Shown here piece by piece: positions 1 through 10,998 of a stretch of 64,000 nt of DNA; the stretch's first letter is position 1, and every line of letters starts with the position of its first letter. The notes beneath the pieces are model-generated. The model was given only the letters and a program-made list of their open reading frames with translations. It made no database searches and was not told the DNA's origin. The stretch is taken from contig NC_081553.1 of the NCBI RefSeq assembly GCF_963082655.1, forward strand, positions 192,578,873-192,642,872, given 5' to 3'. The translations under genes and the position numbers were made by a program. Source of the stretch: Stomoxys calcitrans (Eukaryota; Arthropoda; Insecta; Diptera; Muscidae).

Positions 1-1170
1 ATGAGAGGTTGACACAATACAGTTGCAATTCCTAGTCTGATCAGATGTTTTATGCAAAAAAACTGTGCTATTGATACAAATAATTTACTCGTTAAACTTA
101 TCATAGTCTGCCGCAAATTTTCACTGGAAAAATATCCCAACAAATATACATAAATATATTTGCTGTGTTTAATTTTAGTACTGGATAGACGAGCGGTGAA
201 AGACAAAAAAAAAATACAAAAAAAGTTTCCAGTGCAAGTTTGTTTGTTTGCCATGAGGTGGTAATGCCATCTGCCAACTTATCAAAACAGTACAAGAAAA
301 AAGTGAATATATTTGTAAAAATTATGAATAAAGAAAATTTGCAAAACATTTGTGGGCATAGAAGTCAAATAAGAGCTATATCAGGTTGTCAACCGATTTA
401 GACCATACTGGGGCTGAATTACCGCATACTTGAACGAGTAAAATAAAATCTCTCTATTGTGAATTATGCATTTCTTTATTCAAAGAAGATTTTTGAAATT
501 TAAGATAGCAAATGTTTACATCGGTAACAATTCGTAAAAAAGTTGACATTAAAATGTTTATAAAAGTGGTATAATACCCATTATATACGAGATGAAGTTT
601 CATTCGCTACGAAAGTAAACTCGATGAAGTTTGCGGTAATTTGGCCCCTGGGCAGAGTTGTTAGAATTGATACCAAAACACCACTTCAGTTGAGTTGCCA
701 ATGGGTAAATTTGCTATAAAAGTTTGCATTTTTGTATTGATTTGCATTTTTTTACAATTTTCTCCGTAGCTGAACTTTCGAAACCCAGATTTTGAATGAA
801 ACTGATAAAAATATTAAACTTTTTGTTAATTTTTATTTCATGATTTAATCATCTGGCAATGCAACTATAGTTGAGTTGCCATCCATAATCGACCCCTAAG
901 ATTTGTGCATGTAATTTCACCAATAATTGGTTTTAATTTTATTTTGCCATTCACAATAGAGGTATTTCCACAGTTGGCCAAACGTGTTTGTAAAAAACAT
1001 ATCATGGCAACCCTGACGACAGATGTTCTTCATAAGCCTGCCATGGCCTCATTCAAATTTCATTGCACTGCTCTATAAAGAACTAAAATAAAACACAGCT
1101 ATTGTACCTATATGTGTTATAAATGCATAAAATTAAAATAACTTAAAGAAAGAAAACAAAATAAAAACAA
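1..1170. other. AT-rich stretch with no recognised gene
   Basis: This stretch lies downstream of the last traceable lap exon and should be intron or 3' region of that gene. I looked for the missing C-terminal lap exon here and did not recognise it. A similar short phrase (tattgtgaat / attcacaata) appears near 458, 949 and 19330, but I cannot assign it. No open frame looks like a protein. Confidence 0.5.
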
Positions 1171-1179
1171 AATCTCTAC

Positions 1180-1483
1180 CATTATTATTCATCCAAATAT
1201 TGTTATTTGTTTTGTGAGCACCTGTAGCAACACCTCCAGCTCCAGCACCCAGGGGAGCATCAAACATATCGGCAAATGGATTGCCCAATTGCAGTAGATC
1301 ATCCGAAGCTTTAGTGGCACCAGCAGCGGCGGTGGAGCCAGCATTGGCTGGCTGGGCTGAGGCGGCACCAAACAAATCAACTATCGGTGCACCAGCTTGG
1401 GTAGCTGGAGGCGACGATAAGAAAGGATTTGTTAGTGCGGCGTTAGCGGCAGCACCGCCGCTGGTGGGTGAAGAAACCTTTGA
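1180..1483 (-). CDS. lap: lap coding exon 9 (clathrin/EH-binding tail)
   Basis: Minus-strand exon of the AP180/CALM homologue. It starts after a ccttag acceptor at 1484-1489 and is read SKVSSPTSGG onward, about 101 codons. The encoded tail is rich in Ala, Gly, Ser and Pro. It carries two NPF motifs (NPFLSS and NPFADMF), which in this family bind EH-domain proteins, and a DLF motif (IVDLFG), the type of short motif by which AP180 proteins contact clathrin. It joins exon 8 in phase 0 (MNQYK then SKV). The 3' boundary is placed at a GTAGAG donor after MNNNG; this donor is plausible but is the least certain junction of the gene. The stop codon is not reached, so the remaining C-terminal exon or exons must lie to the left of the window or be unrecognised. 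Confidence 0.85.
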
Positions 1484-1578
1484 CTAAGGAATTGTAAAAG
1501 ATTAAAAAAATCATGTTATTATACAGAAAAAACATGAAGGCTAATAGAATCGTTAGTTCTATATCCAACAACACCTAC

Positions 1579-1744
1579 CTTGTATTGATTCATGGCGGCT
1601 TCTTCATCGGCCAATGCCTGAGCTTTCAATTGTTCATCAATCCCATTGGTGGTATCAAATTTACTAGAAGCTGCTGCTGTACCGAACGAGGTGCTAGTAG
1701 AAGATAGGGCAGAGACAGCGGATTTAAAGTTCTTTTGGTTGTTA
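1579..1744 (-). CDS. lap: lap coding exon 8
   Basis: Exon of 166 nt encoding the linker that follows the ANTH domain. It reads SNNQKNFKSAVSAL, then a Ser/Thr-rich part, then an acidic stretch ending EEAAMNQYK before a GTAGGT donor. The acceptor was chosen because the upstream exon ends in phase 2 (AG) and only an exon beginning with T gives an in-frame serine; the preceding bases are caaaag. The acceptor lacks a good polypyrimidine tract because the intron here is A-rich on the coding strand. Similarity to fly lap proteins (SAVSALSS and KFDTTNGIDEQLKAQ) makes the assignment firm. Confidence 0.87.
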
Positions 1745-2200
1745 CTTTTGTTGTGAATTTTTTTAATATTTTTTTTTTACAATTTTTTTTTTTTCATAAT
1801 TTTTTAAAAACAAAAAAATTCAAAAAAGCAAACAAAATTTAAATTTACAAAAAATAACAACCAAAATTTGAATAAAGAATTTAGAAAAGTAAAAGTTTTT
1901 GGTAAAGGAAAAAAGGAAATTTAAGTTAAATTTTTTTGGGGAAGAAAAGAAAATAAAACAAAATATTTATAAAAACTAAAGACAATTACAAAGAAGAAAC
2001 TTAAAAATATCTATACAGTAAAGTAAGAAAATATTTATTTAAATACATAATTGAATTTAAAATATTAAAAAAAATTTTAATTAATTTTTTAAAAAGGACT
2101 AAAATCAAATCAAAAATATAAAAACTGGAAAAAATGTTTTTTTGTTAAAAAAAGCGATAAAGAAATTTGATAAGGCTGGAATGCTCATAAATGTAGCCTG
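1745..2200. other. lap intron 7, homopolymer A/T-rich part
   Basis: Runs of A and T of 6-12 bases dominate. Nothing coding is seen. The intron continues left-to-right through repeats and mobile elements up to 6098. Confidence 0.6.
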
Positions 2201-2209
2201 CCTGCATTG

Positions 2210-3640
2210 GTAGAAAACAAGTAAAAATGTGCAAAGTTCGACCGGTTCGAATCTTGGGAACCCACCACAATGGATTCTGCTAAAATTTTACACAAAATAA
2301 ATTTTGTGGAAAGGCATAATTTTATGGTTTTTATGACCGTACTTGGCACAGTTGTTGGAAGTCATAACAGAAAGAATGTAGCTTTCAGGGACTAACGATG
2401 TCAAATCGGGAGATCGGTTTATATGGGAGCTATATGAGGTTATAGACCGATTCGAACCATACTTAGCACAGTTGTTGGAAGTCATAACAGAACATCATGT
2501 GCAAAATTTTAGCCAAATCGAACAAAAATCGGGGCTTGTAAGGGCTCAAGAAGTCAAATCGGAAGATCGGTTTATGTGGGAGCTATATCATGTTATGGAC
2601 CGATTCGGACCGTACTTAGCACAGTTATTGGAAGTCATAGCAGAACACTACATGTAAAATTTCAGTCAAATCGGATAAAAATTGCGACTTCCAGAGGCTC
2701 AAGAAATTAAATCAGGAGATCGGTTTATATGGGTGCTATATCAGGTTATAGACCGATACGGACCGTACATAGCCAATTGTTGGAAGTCATAACAAAACAT
2801 TATGTGCAAGATTTCAGCCAAATCGAATAAAAATTGCGATTTCCAGAGGCTCAAGAAGTCATATCGGGAGATCGGTTATATGGGAGCTATATCAGGTTAT
2901 AGACCGATTCGGACCGTACATAGCACAGTTGTTGGAAGTCATAACAAAACATCATGTGCAAAATTTTAGCCAAATCGGACAAAAATTGCGACTTGTAAGG
3001 ACTCAAGAAGTCAAATCGGGAAATCGGTTTATATGGGAGCTATATCAGATTATAGGCCGATTTAGACCGTACTTGGCACAGTTGTTGAAAGTCATAACAA
3101 AACATTATGTGCAAAATATCAGCCAAATCCGACAAAAATTGCAGCTTGTAAGGGCTCAAGAAGTCAAATCGAGAGATCGGTTTATATGGGAGCTATATCA
3201 GGTTATAAACCGATTCGGACCGTACTTAGCACAGTTGTTCAAAGTCATAGCAGAACACTACATGCAAAATTTCATCTCAATCGGATAACAATTGCGGCTT
3301 CCAGGGGCTCAAGAAGTCAAATCGAGAGATCGGTTTATATGGGAGCTATATCAGGTTATAGACCGATTTAGACCGTACTTGGCACAATTGTTGGAAATCA
3401 TCACAAACCATTATGTGCAAGATTTCAGCCGAATCAGACAAAAATTGTGGCTTCCAGGGGCTCAAGAAGTCAAATCGGGAGATCGGTTTATATGGGAGCT
3501 ACATCAGGTTATAGACCGATTTGACCGTACTTGCCCCATTGGTTGGAAGTCATAACAAAACATTGTGCGCAAAATTTCAGCCAAATCGAATTACAATTGT
3601 GGCTTCCAGGGGCTGAAAAATTCAAATCGGGAGATCGGTT
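2210..3640. repeat. Array of a 153-bp tandem repeat (subfamily 1)
   Basis: At least eight units. The phrase ctcaagaagtcaaatcg recurs at 3002, 3155, 3308 and 3461, exactly 153 bp apart. Because 153 is 51 codons, the same frame stays open over several units and gives spurious proteins of up to about 119 residues (MLEVITKHHVQNFSQIG type). I regard these as artefacts of the period. The left flank (2212-2280) has the phrase gtaaaaatgtgcaaagttcgaccgg, followed by tgggaacccaccac, which recurs at the edge of the arrays at 13210, 16210 and 42550. This suggests an interspersed element with defined ends and a tandem-repeat core. Confidence 0.9.
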
Positions 3641-4740
3641 AACAATCGGGACATACATCCTGCACGTTGCCATCAAGCCATGCTCTGTAGGAATTGAGGC
3701 AGCTGCATCTGCCAGAACGTAATTGAGCCAGAAGTACTCTGGTTTATCGGGGGAGGTCAATTTCTTCAGGTGCAACGGGAGGCGAACAATGTGGCTGAAG
3801 ATTTGGTGGCAGATATCTTCAGATTTCTTGCAGCGAAATGTGAGGCATGTTCGTTGAGGCAGACGTTCAACCAATCGCAGATGTTATCAATGGATGGGGG
3901 GGCCTAATGTCATAATCGTAGAATCGTCCGCATATAATACGATCTCTATGCCATATAGAGGAGGTGAAATGAAGTATAGGTAGAGGTTAAACAGTGCCGG
4001 AGATATCACCCCGCCTTGAGAAACTCCCCTTTTTCACTCTACGGTGCTTCGACTTATCCCTAAATTCCACAAATGACTGGCAACCACACAGACAACTCGC
4101 TACCCAGCGTTTCCGGCCTGGCTGGAGGGACGTGTTGGCGATGTCCTCAAATAGTTTGGCATGGCTGGCCGTGTCGAATGCCTTCGATAGGTCCAGTGCC
4201 ACAAGGACCGTTCTACCACATGGCCTGGGAAGCCATGGCAAATGTGTGCGGTGATTTCATGAAGAGCAATCTTCCATCTATGCTGATGCTTGACGAAAGG
4301 AAATTCTCCTACGAGGCTCGAGAGGAGTAATGCCTCAAGCGTCTTTGCTACTGTTGAGAGAAGGGAGATCAGTCTGTACGACTCCCCCGAACTCGGGTCC
4401 TTTTTAGGCTTCAATAGCGGGATCCCTTCGCCCATCATCCAGGCATCGGGTACTAGTAGAGTGTACAAAGACAGGTTGAGGTCAGTAGTAAGATACTCAA
4501 CTCCAGGTAGATCCAGATTCTTCAGCATCAGTGTAGAGATTCCGTCAGGACCCAACGCCTTGGATAATTTGGCGCCACGGATGACATTCGTAACTTTGCC
4601 CATGGTAAATTGTGATGAATGTCCATCGGCTCGGAGACCACGGATATAACGGGGGTGGGTTCTCCCCCTTGTCCTGTCACTTTCGGAATGCACAAGAAAT
4701 TGACCGCGGCACGGGAAAGCTGTGAGCACCACACAGGCTG
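3640..4740 (-). pseudogene. Jockey-type LINE reverse transcriptase, degenerate copy a
   Basis: Minus-strand reverse-transcriptase remnant. Recognisable parts in order are VTNVIRGAKLSKALGPDGIS (start of the RT domain), then a segment with LISLLSTVAKTLE, then in another frame RTVLVALDLSKAFDTASHAK, which is RT motif A with its first aspartate, and then SFVEFRDKSKHRRVKKGSF. The FADD/YADD box is not intact here. At least three frame changes separate the pieces, so the copy is dead. It matches the copies at 34990-37045, 38165-40690 and 62310-64000. The family assignment rests on motif likeness to Jockey-clade non-LTR elements. Confidence 0.85.
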
Positions 4741-5092
4741 GTGCATTGAGCTCCAATCTGTGTGGTGATATTTGCTGTTACGAGAAGCTTAGCTGCGAGC
4801 TACCGGGCGCAACCACAGGTTGCGGACAGTGGAATGCTCCATACGGAGTAGCTGCAGCAGCTGTCGCGGACAATCAGCGATATTGCGTGGAGAGTCTTAA
4901 TGAGAGACCGGGCGACACCGGCTCGTGCTTAAATACTGAGTGCCTATGATGCTCGATATGACAAGGGGAGTTATTGGCGCCTTTAAATAACCAATGACCA
5001 TCATCATCCCGTGAGCGATCTTGGTCACCCACAGGAGCTTGACGAGGATCGCCACCTCCACATGAAAATGTGGCTACAACAACTACAATACA
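4735..5092 (+). repeat. Repeat family X, copy 1
   Basis: Begins near acacaggctggtgc and ends in ctacaacaacta. The same string of blocks (gagaagcttagctg, gtggaatgctc, ctgagtgcctatg, cctccacatg) is found at 5320-5555, 38283-38785 and 39505-39865, with a piece at 44020-44075. No coding capacity is evident. The CAA-rich end is shared with the LINE 3' ends in this window, so it may be a non-autonomous retroposon. Confidence 0.75.
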
Positions 5093-5099
5093 TACAATC

Positions 5100-5318
5100 T
5101 CATGCAGACGGTTGTTGTTGTAGTAGTAGCAGTGTGTGGTACACTGAGGCGGCAGCCCTTGCCGATGAAGGAATTCATCGGGTCAATCCGGTACATACAA
5201 CCGGCTGCCATGGGATTGCAGACGGTTGTACGTACCGGATTGACCCCATGGAGTCCTTCATCGGCAAGGGCTGCAAACTCAGTGTTCAACACACTGCTAC
5301 AACAACAACAACTACATA
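5100..5318. repeat. Palindromic foldback repeat
   Basis: The left half (gttgttgtagtagtagcag, then ctgaggcggcagcccttgcc, then cggtacatacaaccg) is the reverse complement of the right half (cggttgtacgtaccgg, then atcggcaagggctg, then tgctacaacaacaac). The axis is near 5215. Half of the same sequence is found at 38570-38665 and at 62318-62375, each time next to a Jockey-type LINE. Confidence 0.85.
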
Positions 5319-5319
5319 A

Positions 5320-5560
5320 GCACCACACGGTGTGTGATATTCATCGTTTTCACAAGAAGCTTAGCTGGAAGCTAATCGGGGGCATCCACAGGATGCGGAT
5401 AGAGGAATGCTCCATATGGAGAAACTGTAACTACAGTTACGGACCAACCATAACGTTGCCACAGCGATCGGTCCTATCGACCGGAACGAGTTTGTTCACC
5501 TGTGGAGCTTGACAAGGATCGCTACCTCCACATACAAATGTAGCTACAACAACAACTCTG
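5320..5560 (+). repeat. Repeat family X, copy 2 (partial)
   Basis: Shares gagaagcttagctgg-like, ggatgcggat-gaggaatgctcc, and the terminal cctccacat-caaatgtagctacaacaac blocks with copy 1. It lacks the middle part. Confidence 0.65.
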
Positions 5561-5604
5561 CAATCGCTGAAGGTCAAGGCCAAAAAGCAGCGAATGTAAA
5601 AATG

Positions 5605-5887
5605 CAAATTTTGCCCATGAACATTCCACTAAGGAACAGGGGCAAACTTTTCACATATCAATGAGTGCAGTCCGATTTAAATTTAAGTTCAATGATAAGG
5701 GGCCTTCTCTTTATTGCAACACCTCTTTGGAGAGAAGTTGTACATGGCATAGTACCTCACAAATGTTGCCAGCATTAGGAGGGGAAAACCACCGCTGAAA
5801 ATTTTTTCTGATGGTCTCGCCAGGAGTCGAACTCAGGCGTTAAGCGTCATAGACGGACATGCTAACCTCTGCGCTATGGAGGCCTCC
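5605..5887 (-). mobile_element. tRNA-derived SINE, copy 1
   Basis: Reverse-oriented copy of the SINE described at 18325-18628. The tRNA-like head lies at the right end (ggcctccatagcgcagaggttag on the minus strand, with B-box-like gttcgactcctgg). The tail toward 5605 carries gaacattccac-aaggaacaggggcaaac. It lies in lap intron 7. Confidence 0.85.
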
Positions 5888-6098
5888 AGCACCAAATGTG
5901 GATTACTACAACTTTCAAACCAAATTACAATTGTTTTGGGGCAAGAAAGTAGAATAATATTTGCCAATGGATGCTACTTTGAACGAAAAAGAAAGTTCAA
6001 GGGCAGAGCCACTACTCGTTTGACCACAAATGTGTCATGACAGTCATTGGCCATTCACTTTCTCTAAATCTAAATCTCAACTACAGCGGATAACAAAC

Positions 6099-6235
6099 CT
6101 TGCTGATTGTGTAGGAGTATTAGCAGCTGAAACTTTACGACCCTCCAATGTGGCCAAATGCTGTTCCAATGCATCCAGCAGGGAACTGGGTGCCTTTGTT
6201 AAATCTGGTATATCGCCTTTGTCTATGCCAACATT
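6099..6235 (-). CDS. lap: lap coding exon 7
   Basis: 137-nt exon encoding [18 protein letters not shown] onward, through [14 protein letters not shown]. This is the helical C-terminal edge of the ANTH-domain region, where human PICALM has LEQHLASLEG. It starts after a ttattacag acceptor in phase 0 and ends in phase 2 at a GTTTGT donor (CAATCAGCAAG). The next exon supplies the T needed to make a serine. Confidence 0.93.
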
Positions 6236-6303
6236 CTGTAATAAAATGAAAAGTGTTTTTAAGGCGACATGGTGTCCACGTTGACTCAAAAATGCTGCGT
6301 TAC

Positions 6304-6497
6304 CTCTGCAACTTTTAAAAATTCACCAACACGATCCATGCGTACCAAAAACTTTTTATACAAATCCAAAGCATCACGAGCCTGTTTCTTATTCATATCG
6401 AAATATTTTTCCAATAAATTAATAATACCATCATTGTAACAGGCAAACAAACGAATGAGATCACGGAATAAAAGCATAAATGACATATTTATGACAC
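6304..6497 (-). CDS. lap: lap coding exon 6
   Basis: 194-nt exon encoding [20 protein letters not shown], then [20 protein letters not shown] and on to GEFLKVAE. This is a strongly conserved helical part of the ANTH superhelix. It starts after ttcgtttcag (the codon GGT is split) and ends in phase 0 before GTAACG. It is separated from exon 7 by a 68-nt intron. Confidence 0.96.
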
Positions 6498-6569
6498 CTG
6501 AAACGAAGAAAACCAAAATTAATTAAAAACAACACAGTTTTCTATAATAAAAAAAGAAACACAACTCAC

Positions 6570-6691
6570 CATTTGTTAAATCGTTTGATTGACAATCGAA
6601 TTCCAATAAGCCATCCAATTGTGCTTGTAATACGGGCAACGTTTTCAACAGCTTATCGGCGTGCATGGTACGCAGCGAACCTTCTTCTTTG
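6570..6691 (-). CDS. lap: lap coding exon 5
   Basis: 122-nt exon encoding [20 protein letters not shown] followed by [20 protein letters not shown]. It starts after cttttacag and ends before GTGAGT with the first base of a glycine codon. Both splice phases fit the neighbouring exons. It belongs to the ANTH domain. Confidence 0.96.
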
Positions 6692-6769
6692 CTGTAAAAG
6701 AACATTTTTGCAAAAAAAATAAATTTAACTTTAAAAAAAATGTTTTTCGAAAATTACATTAAAACTTAC

Positions 6770-6872
6770 CCCCTTTTGACTTTGCAAAAATCAAAGGCCA
6801 TTGCACGATAAGATAGAGATTTCTCATTTAAATATTTGGCATACCGTCGTATGAATGGTGACATATCGTAAC
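6770..6872 (-). CDS. lap: lap coding exon 4
   Basis: 103-nt exon encoding [20 protein letters not shown] and then [15 protein letters not shown]. It is almost invariant in AP180/CALM proteins (human PICALM has GYDMSTFIRRYSRYLNEK). It starts after ttctttag and ends before GTAAGT. Both ends fit a split glycine codon. It can be joined directly to exon 3 or through the 33-nt cassette at 10999-11031, since both junctions are in phase 1. Confidence 0.96.
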
Positions 6873-7175
6873 CTAAAGAAGTAGGATGGAAGAAAAGTTA
6901 ACTAAAAGTTCCTTAAAGACTGTCTTAAAAACTGTCTTAAAAATACCATCAAACTAGGAAAGCGAACAATTCTTGATAGTCATGAAACCAAAGAGAAATC
7001 TAAGAAAGTTTATATAAATTCAAGGTAGGCAAAATGCATTGATCGACATGAGATATTTTGGGGAAGAGCTTTTTATAGAGAAAAACTTCTAAGATTTATC
7101 CAATGCACTATTTTCTAGTGCGTTGGAGAGAATTCTCTCAAAGATAAAACAGGCTAAAGAAAACTGTTAAAAATA

Positions 7176-7413
7176 TTGGATTGCCCAAAAAGTAATTGCG
7201 GATTTATCATATAGTCGGCGTTGACAAATTTTTTCAACGGCTTGTAACTCTGTAATTGCATTCTTTCTTCTGTCAGTTATCAGCTGTTACTTCTAGCTTG
7301 CTTCAGAAAAAAAGTGTAAAAAAAGTATATTTGATTAAAGTTCATTCTAAGTTTTATTAAAAATGCATTTACATTCTTTTAAAAAATCCGAAATTACTTT
7401 TTGGGCAACCCAA
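7176..7413. mobile_element. Mariner-type MITE, copy 1
   Basis: 238-bp element with terminal inverted repeats (TTGGATTGCCCAAAAAGTAA at the left; the right end complements TTGGGTTGCCCAAAAAGTAA) flanked by TA at 7174-7175 and 7414-7415, the target of Tc1/mariner elements. It has no coding capacity. A second copy in the opposite orientation is at 29451-29687. Confidence 0.92.
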
Positions 7414-7439
7414 TAAATACGAAAATCGCCATCGGTGCA

Positions 7440-9230
7440 GTTTCTAAATCGTTTTTTATATGGTATAGCTGACCCGGGCCCGCTCCGCTGCGCCTTCTTT
7501 TACTTGGCCCTGAAAAAATAACTGCATCGTGCTCTTCTCTCAAATACCATTTATTTACACCCCATATTGCCATTGGCTTAAGAGGAGTTTACAGGATGAG
7601 GCGTCCTCCAAGCACATGGCCCCAAAATAGGTTATCAAATTCGTTTTCTAATCTCAAAATCATTTGAGCTACATATTGGCATGGTCGAAACATTTTTTTC
7701 CCTTTGGGGGTGTTTTGGGAAAGGGGTGATGCCCAAAATACATGGCCCTAAATTTGGATATCAAATTCGTATTCTACTTCCAAATACCTTTATTTGAGCC
7801 CCATATTGCGATGGTCAGTAAAAAATTGCTGTTTGTGAGGTATTTTGGGAAAGGGTAGACCCCCAGCAAATTGGTCCCGAAAATGGGTATCAATTCTTGC
7901 TCTACCCCCCAATACCTTTAATTTAAGCCCCACATTGTCATGGTCGGTAAATATGCCCGATTTAGGGGTGTTTTGGGGAGTGGGGTGGTCCTCCAAATTC
8001 TATGCCCCCAAAATATATCAGCAACGTGCTCTATTCTCATATATCTATATATCATTTATTTGAACCCCATATTGCCATTGGCCTCAAAATTGGATATCAA
8101 ATTCGTTTTCTAATCTCATTTAAACTCCTTATTGTAAAAGTCAGCAAATATATCCGGTTTGGGGTATTGGCCCTAAAAACTAAAAATATTTAGTTTCACT
8201 CTCTTTAAGACCCAAATTGTCTTGGTGAGCAAATACGTCATATTTGGGGGTTGTTATGGTGGTGGGACGTCCCCTATACAATTGGCCCCTAATGTTGATA
8301 TCAGATACGTGGTCTACTTCCTCATACCTTTAATTTGAGCCCCATATTTCCATAGTCGACAAACATGAACGGCTTAGGGGATGTTTTGAGGGATGGGCGG
8401 CCACTCAGTGAGTTGGCCTTGAAAATATATATAGGATTCGTGTTCTACTCTAAAAACCCTCTTATTTGAGCCTCATATTGCAATAGACAGCAAATACTTC
8501 CTAGTTCCTAGTTGGGTGGGTGGGGTGGCCCCATAAAGACTTTTCCTGAATATTGGTAGCAGATTCGTGCTTTACTCCCACAGACCTTTCATTTGAGCCC
8601 CATATTGCTATGGTCGTAAATTTGTCCCCCTTGGGGGATGCTTTTGGGGAGAGGTGGCCCCCAAACACTTGGTCCCATAATTGGATATCAGATTCGAATT
8701 CTACACTCAAATACATTTTATTTAAGCCCCATATTACCATGGTCAGTAAATAAGGGGTTGGGGTGGTCCCTCTAGCACTTGGTCCGACAATTGGATATCA
8801 GATACGTTTTCTTATCCTAAATACCTTTCATTTGAGGCCCATATTGTCGTGATTGGTGTAAATATATGTTTGGTAGGTTTTAGGGTGGGGCAGCCCCCCT
8901 AGGTACACCATACGAAATTTGGATACCAAATTTTTATTTTTAGGGTACTAATGAGAGCACACAAAATTTCGCTTAAATCGCACCACCCATTTCCGAGATC
9001 TGGCGTTTCTAAAAATTAGGGTAAGGGGGAGGGTCCGCCCCCCCCCCCCCCCCCCCCTTCAGATTTAAAAAAATTTATTACCATATTTTCACCACGGGGT
9101 CAATATGTACCATCTGTGAAAATTTCAAGGAAATCGGTTCAGCCGTTTTTGAGTCTATAAGGAACACACAAACATACAAACAAACAAACACAAATTGATT
9201 TTTATATATTCGCCCTATGTGGCCTTAATC
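7440..9230 (+). repeat. Array of ~130-bp repeats with long tail
   Basis: Repeated blocks of the form catttgagccccatattgcc-atggtc-gtaaat, then ggggtgttttgggg and a line with ggcccc. Spacings of about 119-130 bp are seen between 8338, 8467, 8597, 8726 and 8845. The right end (9090-9215) reads gaaatttcaaggaaatcggttcagccg and ends in cacacaaacatacaaac. The same ending, reversed, starts the array at 14770, so this is an interspersed family with defined ends. The peptides predicted here are low-complexity artefacts. Confidence 0.85.
9038..9057 (+). repeat. Run of 20 C
   Basis: An uninterrupted poly-C tract within the tail of the ~130-bp repeat element. The related copy at 14890-14920 has ggggggcggacc-type sequence without so long a run, so this looks like a local expansion. 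Confidence 0.95.
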
Positions 9231-9369
9231 GAAACATATTTTGACATAGCTATATGTTGACCGATCTACTGAACCCATATCTTAGGTTGATAAAAAAAAA
9301 TCATTTTTAAACTGATTTGGACGAAATAACAACCAGGACAGTAAGATCACGGACAATCTTTTAATGTAA

Positions 9370-9640
9370 AAAGGAGATCTCTTCTCTGAGGATGGCACAA
9401 TCCGCATCATTTGGTTGCCGGGCAATAACGGAATAAAGGGGAACGATTTGGCAGTGAAGGCCACAGGACTGCTGTCAACAAACTTGGTTTACCCGAAGCC
9501 TTTCGAATCGACGCAGTAAGGGAGTGGGCGACGAATGCGCATGCAACACTGTAGAACAGCGAAGCAGTCGACGGCGTGAGAGGGTCATGGGGTGATCCGG
9601 ATCCTGAGAGTACGAAGCTATTAGTGAAAGGAAGTAAGAA
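9370..9640 (+). pseudogene. LINE RNase H fragment (LOA/I-like)
   Basis: The plus strand reads EDGTIRIIWLPG, then NNGIKGNDLAVKA, resembling the last block of a retroelement RNase H domain (usual form W-P-G-H-x-G-N-x-A-D-x-A). The H is replaced by N. It is followed by a degraded NLVYPKPFEST segment that matches the piece at 20592-20660. It is short, frameshifted and non-functional. Confidence 0.7.
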
Positions 9641-9649
9641 GAAGGTCAG

Positions 9650-10200
9650 TATAATTTCTTAATTTTTTTTTTTTCAATTTTTTTCATTTGTTAACATTTT
9701 TTTTTTCTTTAATTATTAGTTTGCTTATAATGTTTATTGGTCTTTTTTAAATATTTTTTTTTTAATTTTTAATTTATATTTTTGTTTTTAATATTAATTT
9801 TTATTTTCTTTTTAATTTGTACTCTAATTTAATTTAATTTTTGTATATTTATTTTTTTGTTTTTGTTTATGTTTTTCAATTTTTTTAATTTTTTATTTTT
9901 TTTTTTTCACTTCTTTTAATTTTTTTCCATTCTTTTAATTTTTTTAAATTATTTTTTCCTTAATTTTTGCTTTTTTTAATTTTAAATTTAGCTTTTTTAA
10001 AATTTTTTCTTTAAATTTTTTTTTGTATTTTTTTAATTAATTTGTTAATTAAATTTTTAATTATTTTTTTTAATTCTTTTAATTTTTTAAAATATTTTTC
10101 CCTAATTTTTAGTTTGTTTCTAATTTTTATTTGTTTTTTTATGTCTTTTATTTTTCTTTTCAATTTTTTTAATTAGTTTTTAGATTTTTTTACATTAGTT
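9650..10200. other. T-rich low-complexity intron sequence
   Basis: Almost entirely T with scattered A (runs of ttttttaatttt). No gene or element is recognised. Similar sequence continues at 10620-10830. Confidence 0.7.
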
Positions 10201-10224
10201 TTTAATTATTATTTAAATATTTGT

Positions 10225-10520
10225 GTATTATTTGTAATTTGGAATAATGCGCAGTTTTAAGCCTCCCAACTTCCGAGTCAAATATGGTACAGATCGGACT
10301 ATATTTCGATACAGCTGTCATATAGACCGATCTGCCGATAAAGGGTCTGAAGCCCATAAAAGCTTTATTTTTTAACCGATTTCGCTGAAATTTGAAACTG
10401 CGAGTAGTTGTAGGCCACCTGCCATCTGACCCAAATATGGTAAAAATCAGACTGTATTTGGATATAGCTGTCATATGGACCGATATGCCGGGTCTAAAGC
10501 TCATAAAAGCTTTATTTATT
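10225..10520 (-). repeat. 153-bp repeat, subfamily 2, short array
   Basis: About two units, with gatcggactatatttcgatacagctg, atatagaccgatctgccgataaaggg, and gaaatttgaaactg. The same sequence forms longer arrays at 33640-34280, 42600-43700 and 49060-49720. Confidence 0.85.
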
Positions 10521-10998
10521 TAACAAGCTGGTTATTAGTTTGGATGTATCTCCATTTTGGCTGGAGCGGATTAATATCCGCACTCCGTTTTCAACCTAAC
10601 CTAAGCTTTACTATATATTATTTTGTATATTTTTTAAAAAATTTCTTTTAATGTTTGAATTTTTTATTAGTTTTAATTTTGTTCTCTTTTTAATTTTTTT
10701 TTAATTTAAAATAATTTTTTATAAATTTTTTAATACTAATTTTTTTTTAATTATTTTTTATTATTTCATTAATTTATTTTGTTATTATTTCTTTATTTTA
10801 ATTTTTTTTTTTTTGGTTACATAATTTTAAATTTCCTTAGATTTCTCTTGGCCCACACATAGAAAAAAGCAGATTACTGTTTTAACGTAAGCTGGTGATA
10901 GCAAATCTACATAAAAATGATTGATCAAGCAGTCGCTTAAATAAAATCATATCTCTGGCATTATTATTATTACTATGTTATATATAAAAATTACTCAC

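Noticed and set aside
2929..3288. 119-codon open frame in the 153-bp repeat array
   Set aside because: The frame stays open only because the period is a multiple of three. The same words occur in arrays all over the window with stops.
2210..3640. CRISPR-like regular repeats
   Set aside because: Units are contiguous 153-bp tandem copies without unique spacers, in a fly genome.
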